A stretch of DNA of 64,000 nucleotides from Pseudomonas cannabina (lineage in GTDB: Bacteria; Pseudomonadota; Gammaproteobacteria; Pseudomonadales; Pseudomonadaceae). The notes under the pieces were generated by a model. That model had not been told where the DNA came from. It was given only the letters and a program-made list of their open reading frames with translations, and did no database searches. Position numbers and translations under genes: made by a program. The stretch lies in contig NZ_FNKU01000001.1 of the NCBI RefSeq assembly GCF_900100365.1, positions 5,452,501-5,516,500 on the forward strand, written 5' to 3'. How positions within the stretch are numbered: position 1 is the first letter of the stretch; every line of letters begins with the position of its first letter. Below are positions 25,275 through 34,085 of this stretch, piece after piece.

Positions 25275-25284
25275 AGGAAGCTCC

Positions 25285-27255
25285 ATGCATTCTCCTCTTC
25301 GTTTGCGGCCTGCGGCTGTGATGGTCAAACTCGCGCTGGCCTGTCTGGCAGTGGGCCAGGCTCATGCTGCCGAGCCCGTCATCGAGCCCGCCAACGTGCT
25401 GTCGCTTGACGACGTGGTGGTCACCGCTTCCGGTTTCGAGCAGAACCTGGAGGATGCACCGGCTTCGATGACGGTGATTACCGGCGACGAATTGCGCAAG
25501 AAATCCTTTCGCGATCTGACCGATGCATTGCGTGACGTCGAGGGCGTGACCGTCAATGGCGGGGCCAACGAAACCGATATTTCCATTCGCGGCATGCCTG
25601 CCGATTACACGCTGATTCTGGTCGATGGCAAACGCCAGAGCGCCCGTGAATCGCGGGTCAACGGCAACAGCGGTTATGAGCAGAGCTTCATTCCGCCCGC
25701 CGAGGCCATCGAGCGTATCGAGGTGGTTCGCGGGCCGATGTCATCGCTGTACGGCTCGGATGCAATTGGCGGGGTGATCAACATCATCACGCGCAAGGTC
25801 ACGTCGGAGTGGGGCGGTTCGATCACCTACGATTACTCGGCGCGCCAGCACAGCGATCAGGGCAATGCGCGGCAGACCCAGTTCTTTCTCGGCGGCCCGA
25901 TCAAGGAGGACCTGTTGGGGTTGCAGGTCTGGGGGCGTTATCTGGATCGTCAGGCTGACGACGACGTCGAAACCACCAACGGTTTCAGCAAAGCCGAACA
26001 TCGCGATCTGACGGCCCGGCTGTCGTTCACGCCGACCATCGACCACGACATCCTTCTGGAAGCCGGGGCCACGCGTCTCAAGAACGGCGATGGCGTGAGT
26101 GCCAACTGGGCCACTCGTGAGCAGGAAAACAACCGCGATCACTGGTCGATTTCGCATCAGGGGCGCTGGGGCTGGGCGACCTCGGACGTGTCGCTGGCGT
26201 ATGAAAAATCCAGTCGCGAAGGCGAGGCCAGCGCGACCCAGACTGACGTATTGGGGCGCAAGCCTGAAGTTGAAAACCGGGTGCTCGACGCCAAGCTGGT
26301 GATGCCCACTGAGCGCAATATCACCACCACCGGCCTGCAGTGGAACGACACCACCGTGACCGACTGGAATCAGGGCCTAGGCGACCGCAAGGACTACGAG
26401 TTCTCGGTGGTGCAGAAGGCGCTGTTCGCGGAAAACGAATGGTCAGTGACCGACACCTTCGCGCTGACCACCGGCCTGCGCATGGACCACCACGAACAGT
26501 ACGGCGTGCATTTCAGCCCACGGGTGTATGGCGTGTGGCGCGCTACCGATGACTGGACCATCAAAGGCGGTGTGGCGCGAGGCTTCAAGGCGCCTGAAGT
26601 GCGCGCCGTGGTGCCGGGTTATTCGTACCTGCGTCGCAACCGGTTCGTGATGTTCGGCAACCCGGACCTCAAGCCGGAAACCAGCACCAACTACGAGTTG
26701 TCGGCGCTGTGGTCGAACCGCAACGACCTGTCGGCGGGCATGACGGTGTTCTACAACGACTTCCAGGACAAGCTTTCGACCGTGACCACCACCGAGGTGT
26801 GGAATGGTTTTATCGTCATGGACCGGGTCAATGTCGACAAGGCGGTCATCAAGGGCGTCGAGCTCAATGGTCGTTGGGACATCACGCCTGCGGTCGCGAT
26901 CAAGGGCAATTACACCTACACCGATTCTGAACAGAAAAGCGGCGCCAACGCCGGTGCCCCGCTGGCGCTCACGCCGGAGCAGAAGGCCAATCTGCGCGCC
27001 GAGTGGACGCTCAACGACCGCACTCAGTTATGGGCGTCAACCAATTACTACGGCAAGGAATACGGCAACACGCTCACCGACGAAGCCGCGCCGGGCTACA
27101 CCACAGCGGACCTGGGCGGCTCTTATGAACTGAGCAAAAACATCTCGCTCAACGCCGCGCTGTACAACGTGGCAGACAAGCGACTGGATGACGAAACCTA
27201 CGGCACCGTCAATTACGGCCGGACGCTGTGGGCGAGCACCACTGTACGGTTTTGA
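25285..27255 (+). CDS. TonB-dependent outer-membrane siderophore receptor (CirA/FepA-like)
   Basis: The product is 656 aa. A signal peptide ends at GQAHA-AEPV (residue about 28). A TonB box-like DDVVVTAS follows, then a plug domain (GDELRKKSFRDLTDALRDVEGV; ISIRGMPADYTLILVDGKRQ; IERIEVVRGPMSSLYGSDAIGGVINI) and a 22-strand beta-barrel. The C-terminal residue is Phe (TTVRF), the outer-membrane assembly signal. The CirA-like subgroup often imports catecholate siderophores or is used by colicins; substrate is not determined. The start has AAGGA 7 bases upstream. It is convergent with a two-component system, which may respond to the same siderophore, as for PirA/PirRS and PfeA/PfeRS. Confidence 0.92.
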   Translation: MHSPLRLRPAAVMVKLALACLAVGQAHAAEPVIEPANVLSLDDVVVTASGFEQNLEDAPASMTVITGDELRKKSFRDLTDALRDVEGVTVNGGANETDISIRGMPADYTLILVDGKRQSARESRVNGNSGYEQSFIPPAEAIERIEVVRGPMSSLYGSDAIGGVINIITRKVTSEWGGSITYDYSARQHSDQGNARQTQFFLGGPIKEDLLGLQVWGRYLDRQADDDVETTNGFSKAEHRDLTARLSFTPTIDHDILLEAGATRLKNGDGVSANWATREQENNRDHWSISHQGRWGWATSDVSLAYEKSSREGEASATQTDVLGRKPEVENRVLDAKLVMPTERNITTTGLQWNDTTVTDWNQGLGDRKDYEFSVVQKALFAENEWSVTDTFALTTGLRMDHHEQYGVHFSPRVYGVWRATDDWTIKGGVARGFKAPEVRAVVPGYSYLRRNRFVMFGNPDLKPETSTNYELSALWSNRNDLSAGMTVFYNDFQDKLSTVTTTEVWNGFIVMDRVNVDKAVIKGVELNGRWDITPAVAIKGNYTYTDSEQKSGANAGAPLALTPEQKANLRAEWTLNDRTQLWASTNYYGKEYGNTLTDEAAPGYTTADLGGSYELSKNISLNAALYNVADKRLDDETYGTVNYGRTLWASTTVRF

Positions 27256-27309
27256 GGTGGGATTTATCGTTCCTCACGCATCAGTCTTGTGGGAGCGTCC
27301 GGATCGCCG

Positions 27310-27387
27310 CCCCGGTCACTCCCACGAAAACGGTGCTTTGACCCGCAGCTGCGATGTGAATACATATCTCAGTGGGAGTGACCGGGG
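27310..27387. terminator. Large inverted repeat between convergent genes (possible bidirectional terminator/REP)
   Basis: CCCCGGTCACTCCCAC (27310-27325) and GTGGGAGTGACCGGGG (27372-27387) are perfect 16-bp complements separated by 46 bases. They lie between the TonB receptor stop and the histidine kinase stop. There is no T-run, so the role as terminator is uncertain. It could be a REP-derived structure. Confidence 0.45.
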
Positions 27388-27389
27388 AT

Positions 27390-28763
27390 CTATATTCCGC
27401 CCGCAGGCAACCGCACCACTGCACACAACCCCGCGAGCGGGCGGTTTTCCAGGGTGAGTTCGCCGCCGTGGGCCTGTACGCAGGCGCGGGCGATGGCCAG
27501 CCCAAGGCCGAGCCCGCCGCCTTGAGCGTGGTCGATACCGGTCTGGCTCAGTTGCACGAAGGGCTCGAACACGTGAGTCAGCCATGCCGCTTCGATGCCC
27601 GGACCATGATCGAGGATCTCCAGGCGGATATCCTCGTCAGGCGCTTTGTATAAACTCACCGTGGCATCCCCGGCGTGCTTCAGTGCGTTGTCGATCAGAT
27701 TGGTCAGTGCGCGTTTCAGCGCCAGTGGCCGGCAGCGGCACCTGATCTGGCTTGCACCATCCCAGCCAATCGGCGTTCCCATCGTCGCGTAACGCCTGGC
27801 CAGATCATCGATCAGAGCGGTGAGCGATATCTCTACCGTGGCTTCCTGCACCGCATCACCGCGCACGAAATTCAGGGTCTCGCGCACCATCGCCCGCAGC
27901 TCATCGAGGCTTTCGAGCATGTCATCGCGTGTTGGCCCGTCTTCAAGCAACTCCATGTGCAGGCGCAGTTCGGTGATCGGCGTGTTCAGGTCATGACTGA
28001 TGGCGGCCAGCATGCGCGTGCGACCTTCCACATGACGGGCAATGCGCGCCTGCATGATGTTGAATGCCGTGGTCAGCTCACGCGCCTCCTGCGGGCCGGA
28101 CAGCGGCAGCGGCGGTATCCATTCACCGCGGCTGACGCGCTCGGTGGCCTTGGCCAGGGTCTTGACCGGTTGCACGATACGGCGCATGAAAAACACCACG
28201 ATCAGCAACACGGGAATGGTCGTCACCGGCAGCGTGTAGGCCAGCATGCGACCCCATTCATAGCCACCCGCCGGGTGCTGAATGCCGTTCAGGTACGAGC
28301 CGTTCAGCAGGTTGATACTGGTGCGCAGGCGCAAAGGCGCCCAGCCTGCCGCCACGAACACGTGCTCGCGCGCCGGGCCACCGCTGATGCGTTCCAGCTG
28401 CATGCCAATGGTGGTTTCGGCGGGCAGCTTCAGCCGGTGGCTCAAGTCCGCGACCAGTCGATATTCTTCGGCACGCATGTCCAGCGTGGTGGCGATGGGC
28501 CGGGCGGACACCCACAGCTCCGAATCCGGCGTCTGCATGGCGGCCAGCAGGCGCGATGCGTCTGCGGCCGACAGGCCCTGCGTGGCATGGTAAGCGGTGA
28601 TCAACCGTTCGATGGCAAGGGTGCGCGACAACGGATGAATCAGCGCGCCGGTACGTTGCAGATAAAGCATCGCGATGGCATTCGAGGCCAGTAGGGCAAT
28701 CAGCAGCAACAGCGCCAGTTGTTGCGTCATGCGTCTGGGCCACAGCCGGTTCAACAGGGTCAT
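27390..28763 (-). CDS. Two-component sensor histidine kinase
   Basis: The product is 457 aa. An N-terminal transmembrane helix (residues 13-33), a periplasmic sensor of about 130 residues, a second helix near 180-200, a HAMP linker, and then the H-box AAISHDLNTPITELRLHMELL are visible. The N-box is NLIDNALKHAG, the G-boxes are DHGPGI and GGGLGLGLAIA. The H-box has DLN where most kinases have DLR. The ATG overlaps the response-regulator stop (ATGA). The stimulus is unknown; convergence with a TonB receptor suggests a link to iron or siderophore sensing. Confidence 0.92.
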   Translation of the reverse strand: MTLLNRLWPRRMTQQLALLLLIALLASNAIAMLYLQRTGALIHPLSRTLAIERLITAYHATQGLSAADASRLLAAMQTPDSELWVSARPIATTLDMRAEEYRLVADLSHRLKLPAETTIGMQLERISGGPAREHVFVAAGWAPLRLRTSINLLNGSYLNGIQHPAGGYEWGRMLAYTLPVTTIPVLLIVVFFMRRIVQPVKTLAKATERVSRGEWIPPLPLSGPQEARELTTAFNIMQARIARHVEGRTRMLAAISHDLNTPITELRLHMELLEDGPTRDDMLESLDELRAMVRETLNFVRGDAVQEATVEISLTALIDDLARRYATMGTPIGWDGASQIRCRCRPLALKRALTNLIDNALKHAGDATVSLYKAPDEDIRLEILDHGPGIEAAWLTHVFEPFVQLSQTGIDHAQGGGLGLGLAIARACVQAHGGELTLENRPLAGLCAVVRLPAGGI

Positions 28764-29527
28764 GCGTCGAGCGTGGCGACAGTGGCCGCCAGCAGGTAGC
28801 CGTCGCCCCAGATGGTGCGCAACAGCTCGGGCTCGACCGGGTTGTCACCGAGCTTGCGGCGCAGGCGGCTGATCTGCCGGTCGATAGCGCGGTCGTAGAC
28901 TTCGCTGCCCGGTCGCGCGGTCAGATCGATCAGGCGCTGGCGACTGAGAATAGTGTTGGGATGGCTGAGCAATACGCCCAGCAGACGACTTTCCACCGTG
29001 CTCAGCCTGACTGCCGAGCCGTCTTTGCGCAGCAGCGTTGCGGTGCTGCTGATGAAACGCAGGCCGGCGAACGCATAGTGCTGCGTCAGTGCAGGCGCAG
29101 CGTCGACCGGTTTCGCCTCAATGATCGCCGGGACCGGCCCGCGCCTGCGCAACACGCTGTTGAGGCGGGCCACCAGCTCGCGCGGCTCGAATGGCTTGGT
29201 GATGTAATCGTCGGCGCCAATGTCCAGGCCGCGTACCCGGTCGGCGCAGGTGTCGCGCGCGGTGAGCAGAATCACCGGGATGTTCTCGCGTCGATGCAAG
29301 CGGCTGCACAGCTCAAATCCGTCGCCGTCCGGCAGCATCACATCCAGCACCACGGCATCGAACGGCAGTTGCTTGAGCAGTTGCCACATGCCCGCCGCAT
29401 CCTCGGCCGTGCGCACGTCGAACAGGTGGCGACGCAGATAGACCGCCAGCGGATCGCGGATTTTGCGGTGATCGTCCACGACCAGAATGCGCGGGGCAGG
29501 GCGAGGCTGAGGGGTGGGGCGCATCAT
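28760..29527 (-). CDS. OmpR-family response regulator
   Basis: The product is 255 aa. The receiver domain shows VVDDHRKIRDPL (acidic pocket), VVLDVMLPDGDG (phospho-acceptor Asp), LTARD and the conserved Lys in DDYITKPFEPREL. The C-terminal winged helix follows: RLSTVESRLLGVLLSHPNTILSR, ending near DRAIDRQISRLRRKLGD. It pairs with the kinase encoded immediately downstream. I chose ATG 29527, preceded by CAGGAAC; the adjacent ATG at 29524 is possible. The longer open frame to 29653 is not supported. Confidence 0.93.
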   Translation of the reverse strand: MMRPTPQPRPAPRILVVDDHRKIRDPLAVYLRRHLFDVRTAEDAAGMWQLLKQLPFDAVVLDVMLPDGDGFELCSRLHRRENIPVILLTARDTCADRVRGLDIGADDYITKPFEPRELVARLNSVLRRRGPVPAIIEAKPVDAAPALTQHYAFAGLRFISSTATLLRKDGSAVRLSTVESRLLGVLLSHPNTILSRQRLIDLTARPGSEVYDRAIDRQISRLRRKLGDNPVEPELLRTIWGDGYLLAATVATLDA

Positions 29528-29671
29528 GTAGTTCCTGCAGTACGGCTGGGGATGATTCTCATTGAGTGTCGCGATATTATCCCATTTGTGACTGGGGAGT
29601 TGCCTTGCGGGGCGACAAGCCGGTGCTTGGCTCAGCGGATAAGTGACGTGCATCGATATTTTTTACGCTAG

Positions 29672-29770
29672 GGAGACGCTGATTTATTCTAAAACCCAGC
29701 TGTTGCCCCCAGATAAATCAAGGCCTCCAGAGCGTTGCAGGGACGAAAAATCGAATAAATCAGCGCCTCC
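29672..29770 (-). mobile_element. MITE-A copy 2, between the response regulator and ggt
   Basis: This 99-bp copy lies in reverse orientation (GGAGACGCTG at left), flanked by CTAG at 29668-29671 and 29771-29774. It lies 145 bp before the response-regulator ATG and 152 bp before the ggt ATG, in the 395-bp divergent promoter region. It may alter transcription of either gene. Outside it, the gap contains no obvious gene. Confidence 0.92.
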
Positions 29771-29922
29771 CTAGGTAAACGCGCCAGAAACAGCTACTTT
29801 GGAGCGGGTCAGATTCGCGCAGGGATGCCCGGTACGCTTCGACGAGAAGCGCAGCATCCCTCGACCAGAGGCTGGCGCCGCACTCATCAAACGTTCCGAC
29901 TCAGCAGAAGAAGAGATCGATC

Positions 29923-31650
29923 ATGAAGCTCGAACCCCTCGCCAGGTCGCTGATCGCGACGGCACTGATTGTTGCGTACTCCCCCACATTCGCCGCATCA
30001 CAGGCCCCGGTCGCCGCTGAAAACGGTATGGTCGTGACTGCCCAGCATCTGGCTACCCACGTGGGTGTCGATGTGCTGAAGAAGGGTGGCAACGTGATCG
30101 ATGCCGCCGTGGCGGTCGGTTACGCGCTGGCAGTGGTCTATCCCGCAGCCGGCAACCTGGGTGGCGGCGGCTTCATGACCATTCAACTGGCCGACGGGCG
30201 CAAGACCTTTCTGGACTTCCGGGAAAAGGCTCCTCTAGCCGCTACCGCCAATATGTATCTGGACAAGGACGGCAACGTCATTCCGGACCTGAGCACCAAA
30301 GGCCATCTGGCCGTCGGCGTGCCGGGCACTGTGTCCGGCATGGAAATGGCGCTGAGCAAATACGGCACACGCAAGCGCGAAGAAGTCATCGCACCTGCTA
30401 TCAAGCTGGCTGAAGACGGTTTCGTGCTGGGGCAGGGCGACATCGACATGCTGTCCAGCGCCACCGAGGTGTTCAAGGCCGACATGGCTGATTCCGGGTC
30501 GATCTTCCTCGACAAGGGCGAGCCGATGCAGGTCGGTCAGAAGCTGGTGCAGAAAGACCTCGCCAAGACACTCAGGGAAGTGTCCGAGAAGGGCAGTGAC
30601 GGTTTCTACAAAGGCTGGGTCGCCAAGGCGCTGGTCGATTCGAGCCAGGCGGGCAAGGGCATCATCACCCAGGCTGACCTCGACCATTACAAGACCCGCG
30701 AGTTGGCACCGGTCGAATGTGATTATCGCGGTTATCACGTCGTATCCGCGCCGCCGCCGAGCTCCGGCGGTGTGGTCATCTGCCAGATTCTGAACATTCT
30801 TGAAGGCTACCCGATGAAAGAGCTGGGCTTCCGTTCGGCGCAGGGTATGCACTATCAGATCGAAGCCATGCGCCATGCCTACGTGGACCGCAACAGCTAT
30901 CTGGGCGACCCGGATTTCGTCAAGAACCCGGTCGCGCATTTGCTGGACGTGAAGTACGCGGCCAAGCTGCGTGAGGCCATCGAGCCACAGAAAGCCGGTG
31001 ACTCGAACAAGATTAAACCGGGCGTCGCGCCTCATGAGGGCAGCAACACCACCCATTACTCGATTGTCGACAAATGGGGCAACGCGGTCTCGGTGACCTA
31101 CACCCTGAACAACTGGTTCGGCGCGGGTGTCATGGCCAGCAAGACCGGCGTGATTCTCAACGATGAAATGGATGACTTCACCGTCAAGGTAGGCGTGCCC
31201 AACATGTACGGGCTGGTGCAGGGCGAAGCCAACGCCATCGCGCCGGGCAAGACGCCGTTGTCGTCGATGAGCCCGACCATCGTCACCAAAGACGGCAAAG
31301 CCGTCATGGTCGTCGGTACGCCGGGCGGCAGTCGCATCATCACGGCAACCCTGCTGACCATGCTCAATGTCATCGACTACGGCATGAACATTCAGGAAGC
31401 GGTGGACGCGCCGCGCTTCCACCAGCAATGGCAACCTGAGACAACCAACATCGACACGTTCGCAGTCAGCCCCGACACGCTGAAGATTCTCGAGAGCTGG
31501 GGCCACAAGTTTGCTGGTCCGCAACCGCTCAACCACGTGGCGGCGATTCTGGTCGGTGCGCCTTCGCTGGGCGGCAAGCCGGTCGGTAACAACCGTTTCT
31601 ACGGCGCCAACGACCCGCGCCGCAACACCGGGTTGTCGCTGGGTTACTGA
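29923..31650 (+). CDS. ggt: Gamma-glutamyltranspeptidase
   Basis: The enzyme hydrolyses or transfers gamma-glutamyl groups from glutathione in the periplasm. The product is 575 aa. A signal peptide ends near residue 24 (SPTFA-ASQA). The autoprocessing site is EGSNTTHYSIVD, where Thr376 becomes the N-terminal nucleophile of the small subunit. Other family marks are GGNLGGGGFMT-type glycine loop (residues about 80-90), the PPPSSGGVV motif and SSMSPTIV (oxyanion Ser-Ser). The ATG follows AGAAGAAGAGATCGATC, a weak purine-rich site. The gene stands alone with a MITE upstream. Confidence 0.96.
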   Translation: MKLEPLARSLIATALIVAYSPTFAASQAPVAAENGMVVTAQHLATHVGVDVLKKGGNVIDAAVAVGYALAVVYPAAGNLGGGGFMTIQLADGRKTFLDFREKAPLAATANMYLDKDGNVIPDLSTKGHLAVGVPGTVSGMEMALSKYGTRKREEVIAPAIKLAEDGFVLGQGDIDMLSSATEVFKADMADSGSIFLDKGEPMQVGQKLVQKDLAKTLREVSEKGSDGFYKGWVAKALVDSSQAGKGIITQADLDHYKTRELAPVECDYRGYHVVSAPPPSSGGVVICQILNILEGYPMKELGFRSAQGMHYQIEAMRHAYVDRNSYLGDPDFVKNPVAHLLDVKYAAKLREAIEPQKAGDSNKIKPGVAPHEGSNTTHYSIVDKWGNAVSVTYTLNNWFGAGVMASKTGVILNDEMDDFTVKVGVPNMYGLVQGEANAIAPGKTPLSSMSPTIVTKDGKAVMVVGTPGGSRIITATLLTMLNVIDYGMNIQEAVDAPRFHQQWQPETTNIDTFAVSPDTLKILESWGHKFAGPQPLNHVAAILVGAPSLGGKPVGNNRFYGANDPRRNTGLSLGY

Positions 31651-31704
31651 GTCAACGCCACGGCATTGAGCTTCAGGGCCGTGGTCTGCTGCCCTGCTGC
31701 CGGA

Positions 31705-32470
31705 TCAGTTGCGCACCCAGCGCTGGCGGCTCCAGCCACTCAATGCATCGACGGCGAACACCAGTATCAGCATCGCCAGAATCACCGTGCTGGCCTGCGC
31801 TTCCTGAAACAGGCTGAGGCTGACGTAAAGCATCTGGCCCAGCCCGCCAGCGCCGACAAAGCCCAGCACGCTGGCCATGCGAATGTTGTTTTCCCAGCGG
31901 TACAGCGTATAGGCCAGTAACTGCGGCCAGAGGTTGGGCAGCGTGCCGTAGCCGAAGGCTTGCCAGGCGCTGCCACCGTGCAGGCGAATCGCCGCGGCGG
32001 GCTCAGGCGAGGTGTTTTCCAGCGCTTCGGCAAACAGGCGGCCGAGGACGCCAGTGGTGTGCAACGCCAGCGCCAGCGTGCCCGCGTTGGGGCCAAGCCC
32101 GGCGGCCAGCACCATCAGCACGGCCCAGACCAGTTCTGGAATAGCGCGCAACGCTGAGCAGCAAGCGGCTCAGGCTGCGCAGCGGCCAGCCCAGACGCCC
32201 GGCAGCGGGCAGGGCAAGCAGCAGACCGGCGACGGCTGCCAGCAACGTACCCAGAGCCGACATGGCCAGGGTTTCCAGAGCGCCCTTGGCGATGGCTTGC
32301 AAGTGATCGCTGCTCAGGTCGGGGCTCATGAAGCGCACTGCATAACGGCCCATCTGCGTCAGGTTGTCGTGACTGCCCAGCGTGAAAAGGTCCAGGCCGA
32401 GGTACACAAATGATCCGATCACCCCTGCGACAATCGCCAGCAACAGTAACAAATTGTCTGTGCGCCTCAT
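31705..32470 (-). pseudogene. PhnE-like ABC permease, frameshifted
   Basis: The N-terminal half (32470 to about 32150) starts MRRTDNLLLLLAIVAG and reads well through LRSLSRLLLS. Family members then read a RAIPELVWA-type segment; here that segment is in another frame and continues from about 32151 to 31705 (EAL... GFVGAGGLGQML, the permease signature). The shift equals loss of 2 bases or gain of 1 near 32145-32152. The protein would be the second transmembrane subunit of the transporter. A sequencing error is possible. Its ATG overlaps the stop of the first permease, so it is the last gene of the operon. Confidence 0.82.
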
Positions 32471-33294
32471 GTGAACCGCCTGCGCAACAAGCGACTGAGC
32501 TGATCGGCAATCAGCACCAGCAGCAGGAAGGTCAGCAGCATGCTCGCCACTTCATCGCCTGCGAACATGCGCATCGACAGGTCGATCTGTTGGCCCAGGC
32601 CGCCCGCGCCGACAAAACCCATCACCACCGAGGCACGCACTGCGCACTCCCAGCGATACACCGTGTACGACGTCAACTCGGCCGCTGCATTGGGCAGAGT
32701 GCCGTAAGCCAGCGCGGCCAGCCGCCCGCTGCCGGACTGGAGCAAGGCGTGAGCCGGGCGCTGGTCCACTGATTCATATATTTCGGCGTAGACCTTGCCG
32801 AGCATGCCCGCGTAAGTAATCGCGATGGCCAGTACGCCTGCCGTGGGGCCGAGACCGACCGCGCGCACGAACAGCAACGCCCAGACGATTTCCGGCACGC
32901 TGCGCAGAAAGATCAACAGCCCACGCACCGGCCAGCGCAGGCATTGGCCGAGCCAACCCGGGCGCCCGCCCCGCGAAGCCGCCGACAACGACAGTGCCTT
33001 GCTGGCGAGCAGGCTTGCCGGTACCGCCAGCAGCAGGGCAAGGGCGATACCGGCAGTGGCGATGGCGAGGGTTTGCAGCGTGGCGTCCAGCAGCAGGCCG
33101 AGGAATTCTGCGGAGTGCGCCACAGGCCAGAACCCGGCGAGGAAGTTGCCCATCGTCCGGGCGTTGTCGGCTTGCAGCAGCACAAACGGATTCAGCTCAG
33201 CCAGACGAACGCCCGGCCAGAGCAGTGCAACGGCCAGCAGCGCCAGCAACAGGCGTGGCACTGCCGCCGGGTCACGCCGGTCCCGATTCAGCAT
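32467..33294 (-). CDS. PhnE-like ABC transporter permease
   Basis: The product is 275 aa with about six transmembrane helices. The permease coupling motif is visible as RSVPEIVWALLFVRAVGLGPTAGVLA, then GTLPNAAAELTSYTVYRWE and GFVGAGGLGQQ. It is an inner-membrane channel subunit. Its ATG lies within the last codons of the ATP-binding gene (overlap of 7 bases). It is closely related in plan to the second, frameshifted permease. The substrate is inferred from the periplasmic protein and the selD-mnmH context, not from this gene. Confidence 0.87.
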   Translation of the reverse strand: MLNRDRRDPAAVPRLLLALLAVALLWPGVRLAELNPFVLLQADNARTMGNFLAGFWPVAHSAEFLGLLLDATLQTLAIATAGIALALLLAVPASLLASKALSLSAASRGGRPGWLGQCLRWPVRGLLIFLRSVPEIVWALLFVRAVGLGPTAGVLAIAITYAGMLGKVYAEIYESVDQRPAHALLQSGSGRLAALAYGTLPNAAAELTSYTVYRWECAVRASVVMGFVGAGGLGQQIDLSMRMFAGDEVASMLLTFLLLVLIADQLSRLLRRRFT

Positions 33295-34085
33295 CGTGGC
33301 GTCCAGGCGGTTTCTGCAACCTCGGAAACCTGCTGCGGGCTCAGTTGGTCATTGGCGTACAGCGTGTCGAGGTGTTGTCGTTTGACCTCGCTGGCCGGGA
33401 GGTCGAAATGGATGCGCCCGTCGCGCACGCCGACGATGCGCGGAAAGTGCGCCAGCGCCAGTTCGACTGCGTGCAGGCTGGCGACCAGCGTGACGGTGTG
33501 TTCGATGGCGTGCTGACACAATAACGCCAGGGTGTGATCGGCCAGACGTGGGTCCATAGCCGAAACCGGTTCGTCGGCCAGTAACAATTCGGGGGCCTGA
33601 TACAAGGCGCGGGCGATGCCGACGCGTTGCAACTGGCCGCCGGACAACTGCTGGCAGCGTTCGAACAGTTTATCGGCCAGATCGAGACGCGCCAGCACCG
33701 CGCGTGCGCCGGGCACATCCAGTGGGTGCAGCAGGTTCAGCAGGCTTCTGCCCAGCCCCCATTGCCCCAGCTTGCCCGCTGACACCGCTGTGACCACACG
33801 CTGGCGCGCAGGCAACGGCGGTGCCTGATGAATCAGGGCAATGCGGCTGCGCAAACGCTGGCGTTGCCGGCTGGACAGCTGCCACGGATCGACGCCCAGC
33901 ACGTCCAGTTGTCCGGCGCTGGGTGGCAGAGTGCTGGCCAGCAGGTTGAGCAAAGTGGTCTTGCCCGCACCGGACGGGCCAATGATTGCCACCCGCTCGC
34001 CGCGCTCAATGCTCAGGTCCAGCCCGCGCAACGCCAGCGTGCCATTGCTGTGGCGCAGGTCGATGGCGGACAGGCGCAAGGTCAT
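33288..34085 (-). CDS. PhnC-like ABC transporter ATP-binding protein
   Basis: The product is 265 aa. Walker A GPSGAGKTT includes K42, the Q-loop is IHQAPPL, the signature is LSGGQLQRVGIARAL, and Walker B is LLLADEPVSAMD. It powers the two PhnE-like permeases. It overlaps the substrate-binding gene by ATGA and the first permease by 7 bases. The family also moves phosphonate, phosphite and, in the selenium-linked group, probably selenate. Confidence 0.88.
   Translation of the reverse strand: MTLRLSAIDLRHSNGTLALRGLDLSIERGERVAIIGPSGAGKTTLLNLLASTLPPSAGQLDVLGVDPWQLSSRQRQRLRSRIALIHQAPPLPARQRVVTAVSAGKLGQWGLGRSLLNLLHPLDVPGARAVLARLDLADKLFERCQQLSGGQLQRVGIARALYQAPELLLADEPVSAMDPRLADHTLALLCQHAIEHTVTLVASLHAVELALAHFPRIVGVRDGRIHFDLPASEVKRQHLDTLYANDQLSPQQVSEVAETAWTPRC

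Noticed and set aside
30235..31536. 433-codon frame antisense to ggt
   Set aside because: Shadow of a strongly supported gene, with no start context.
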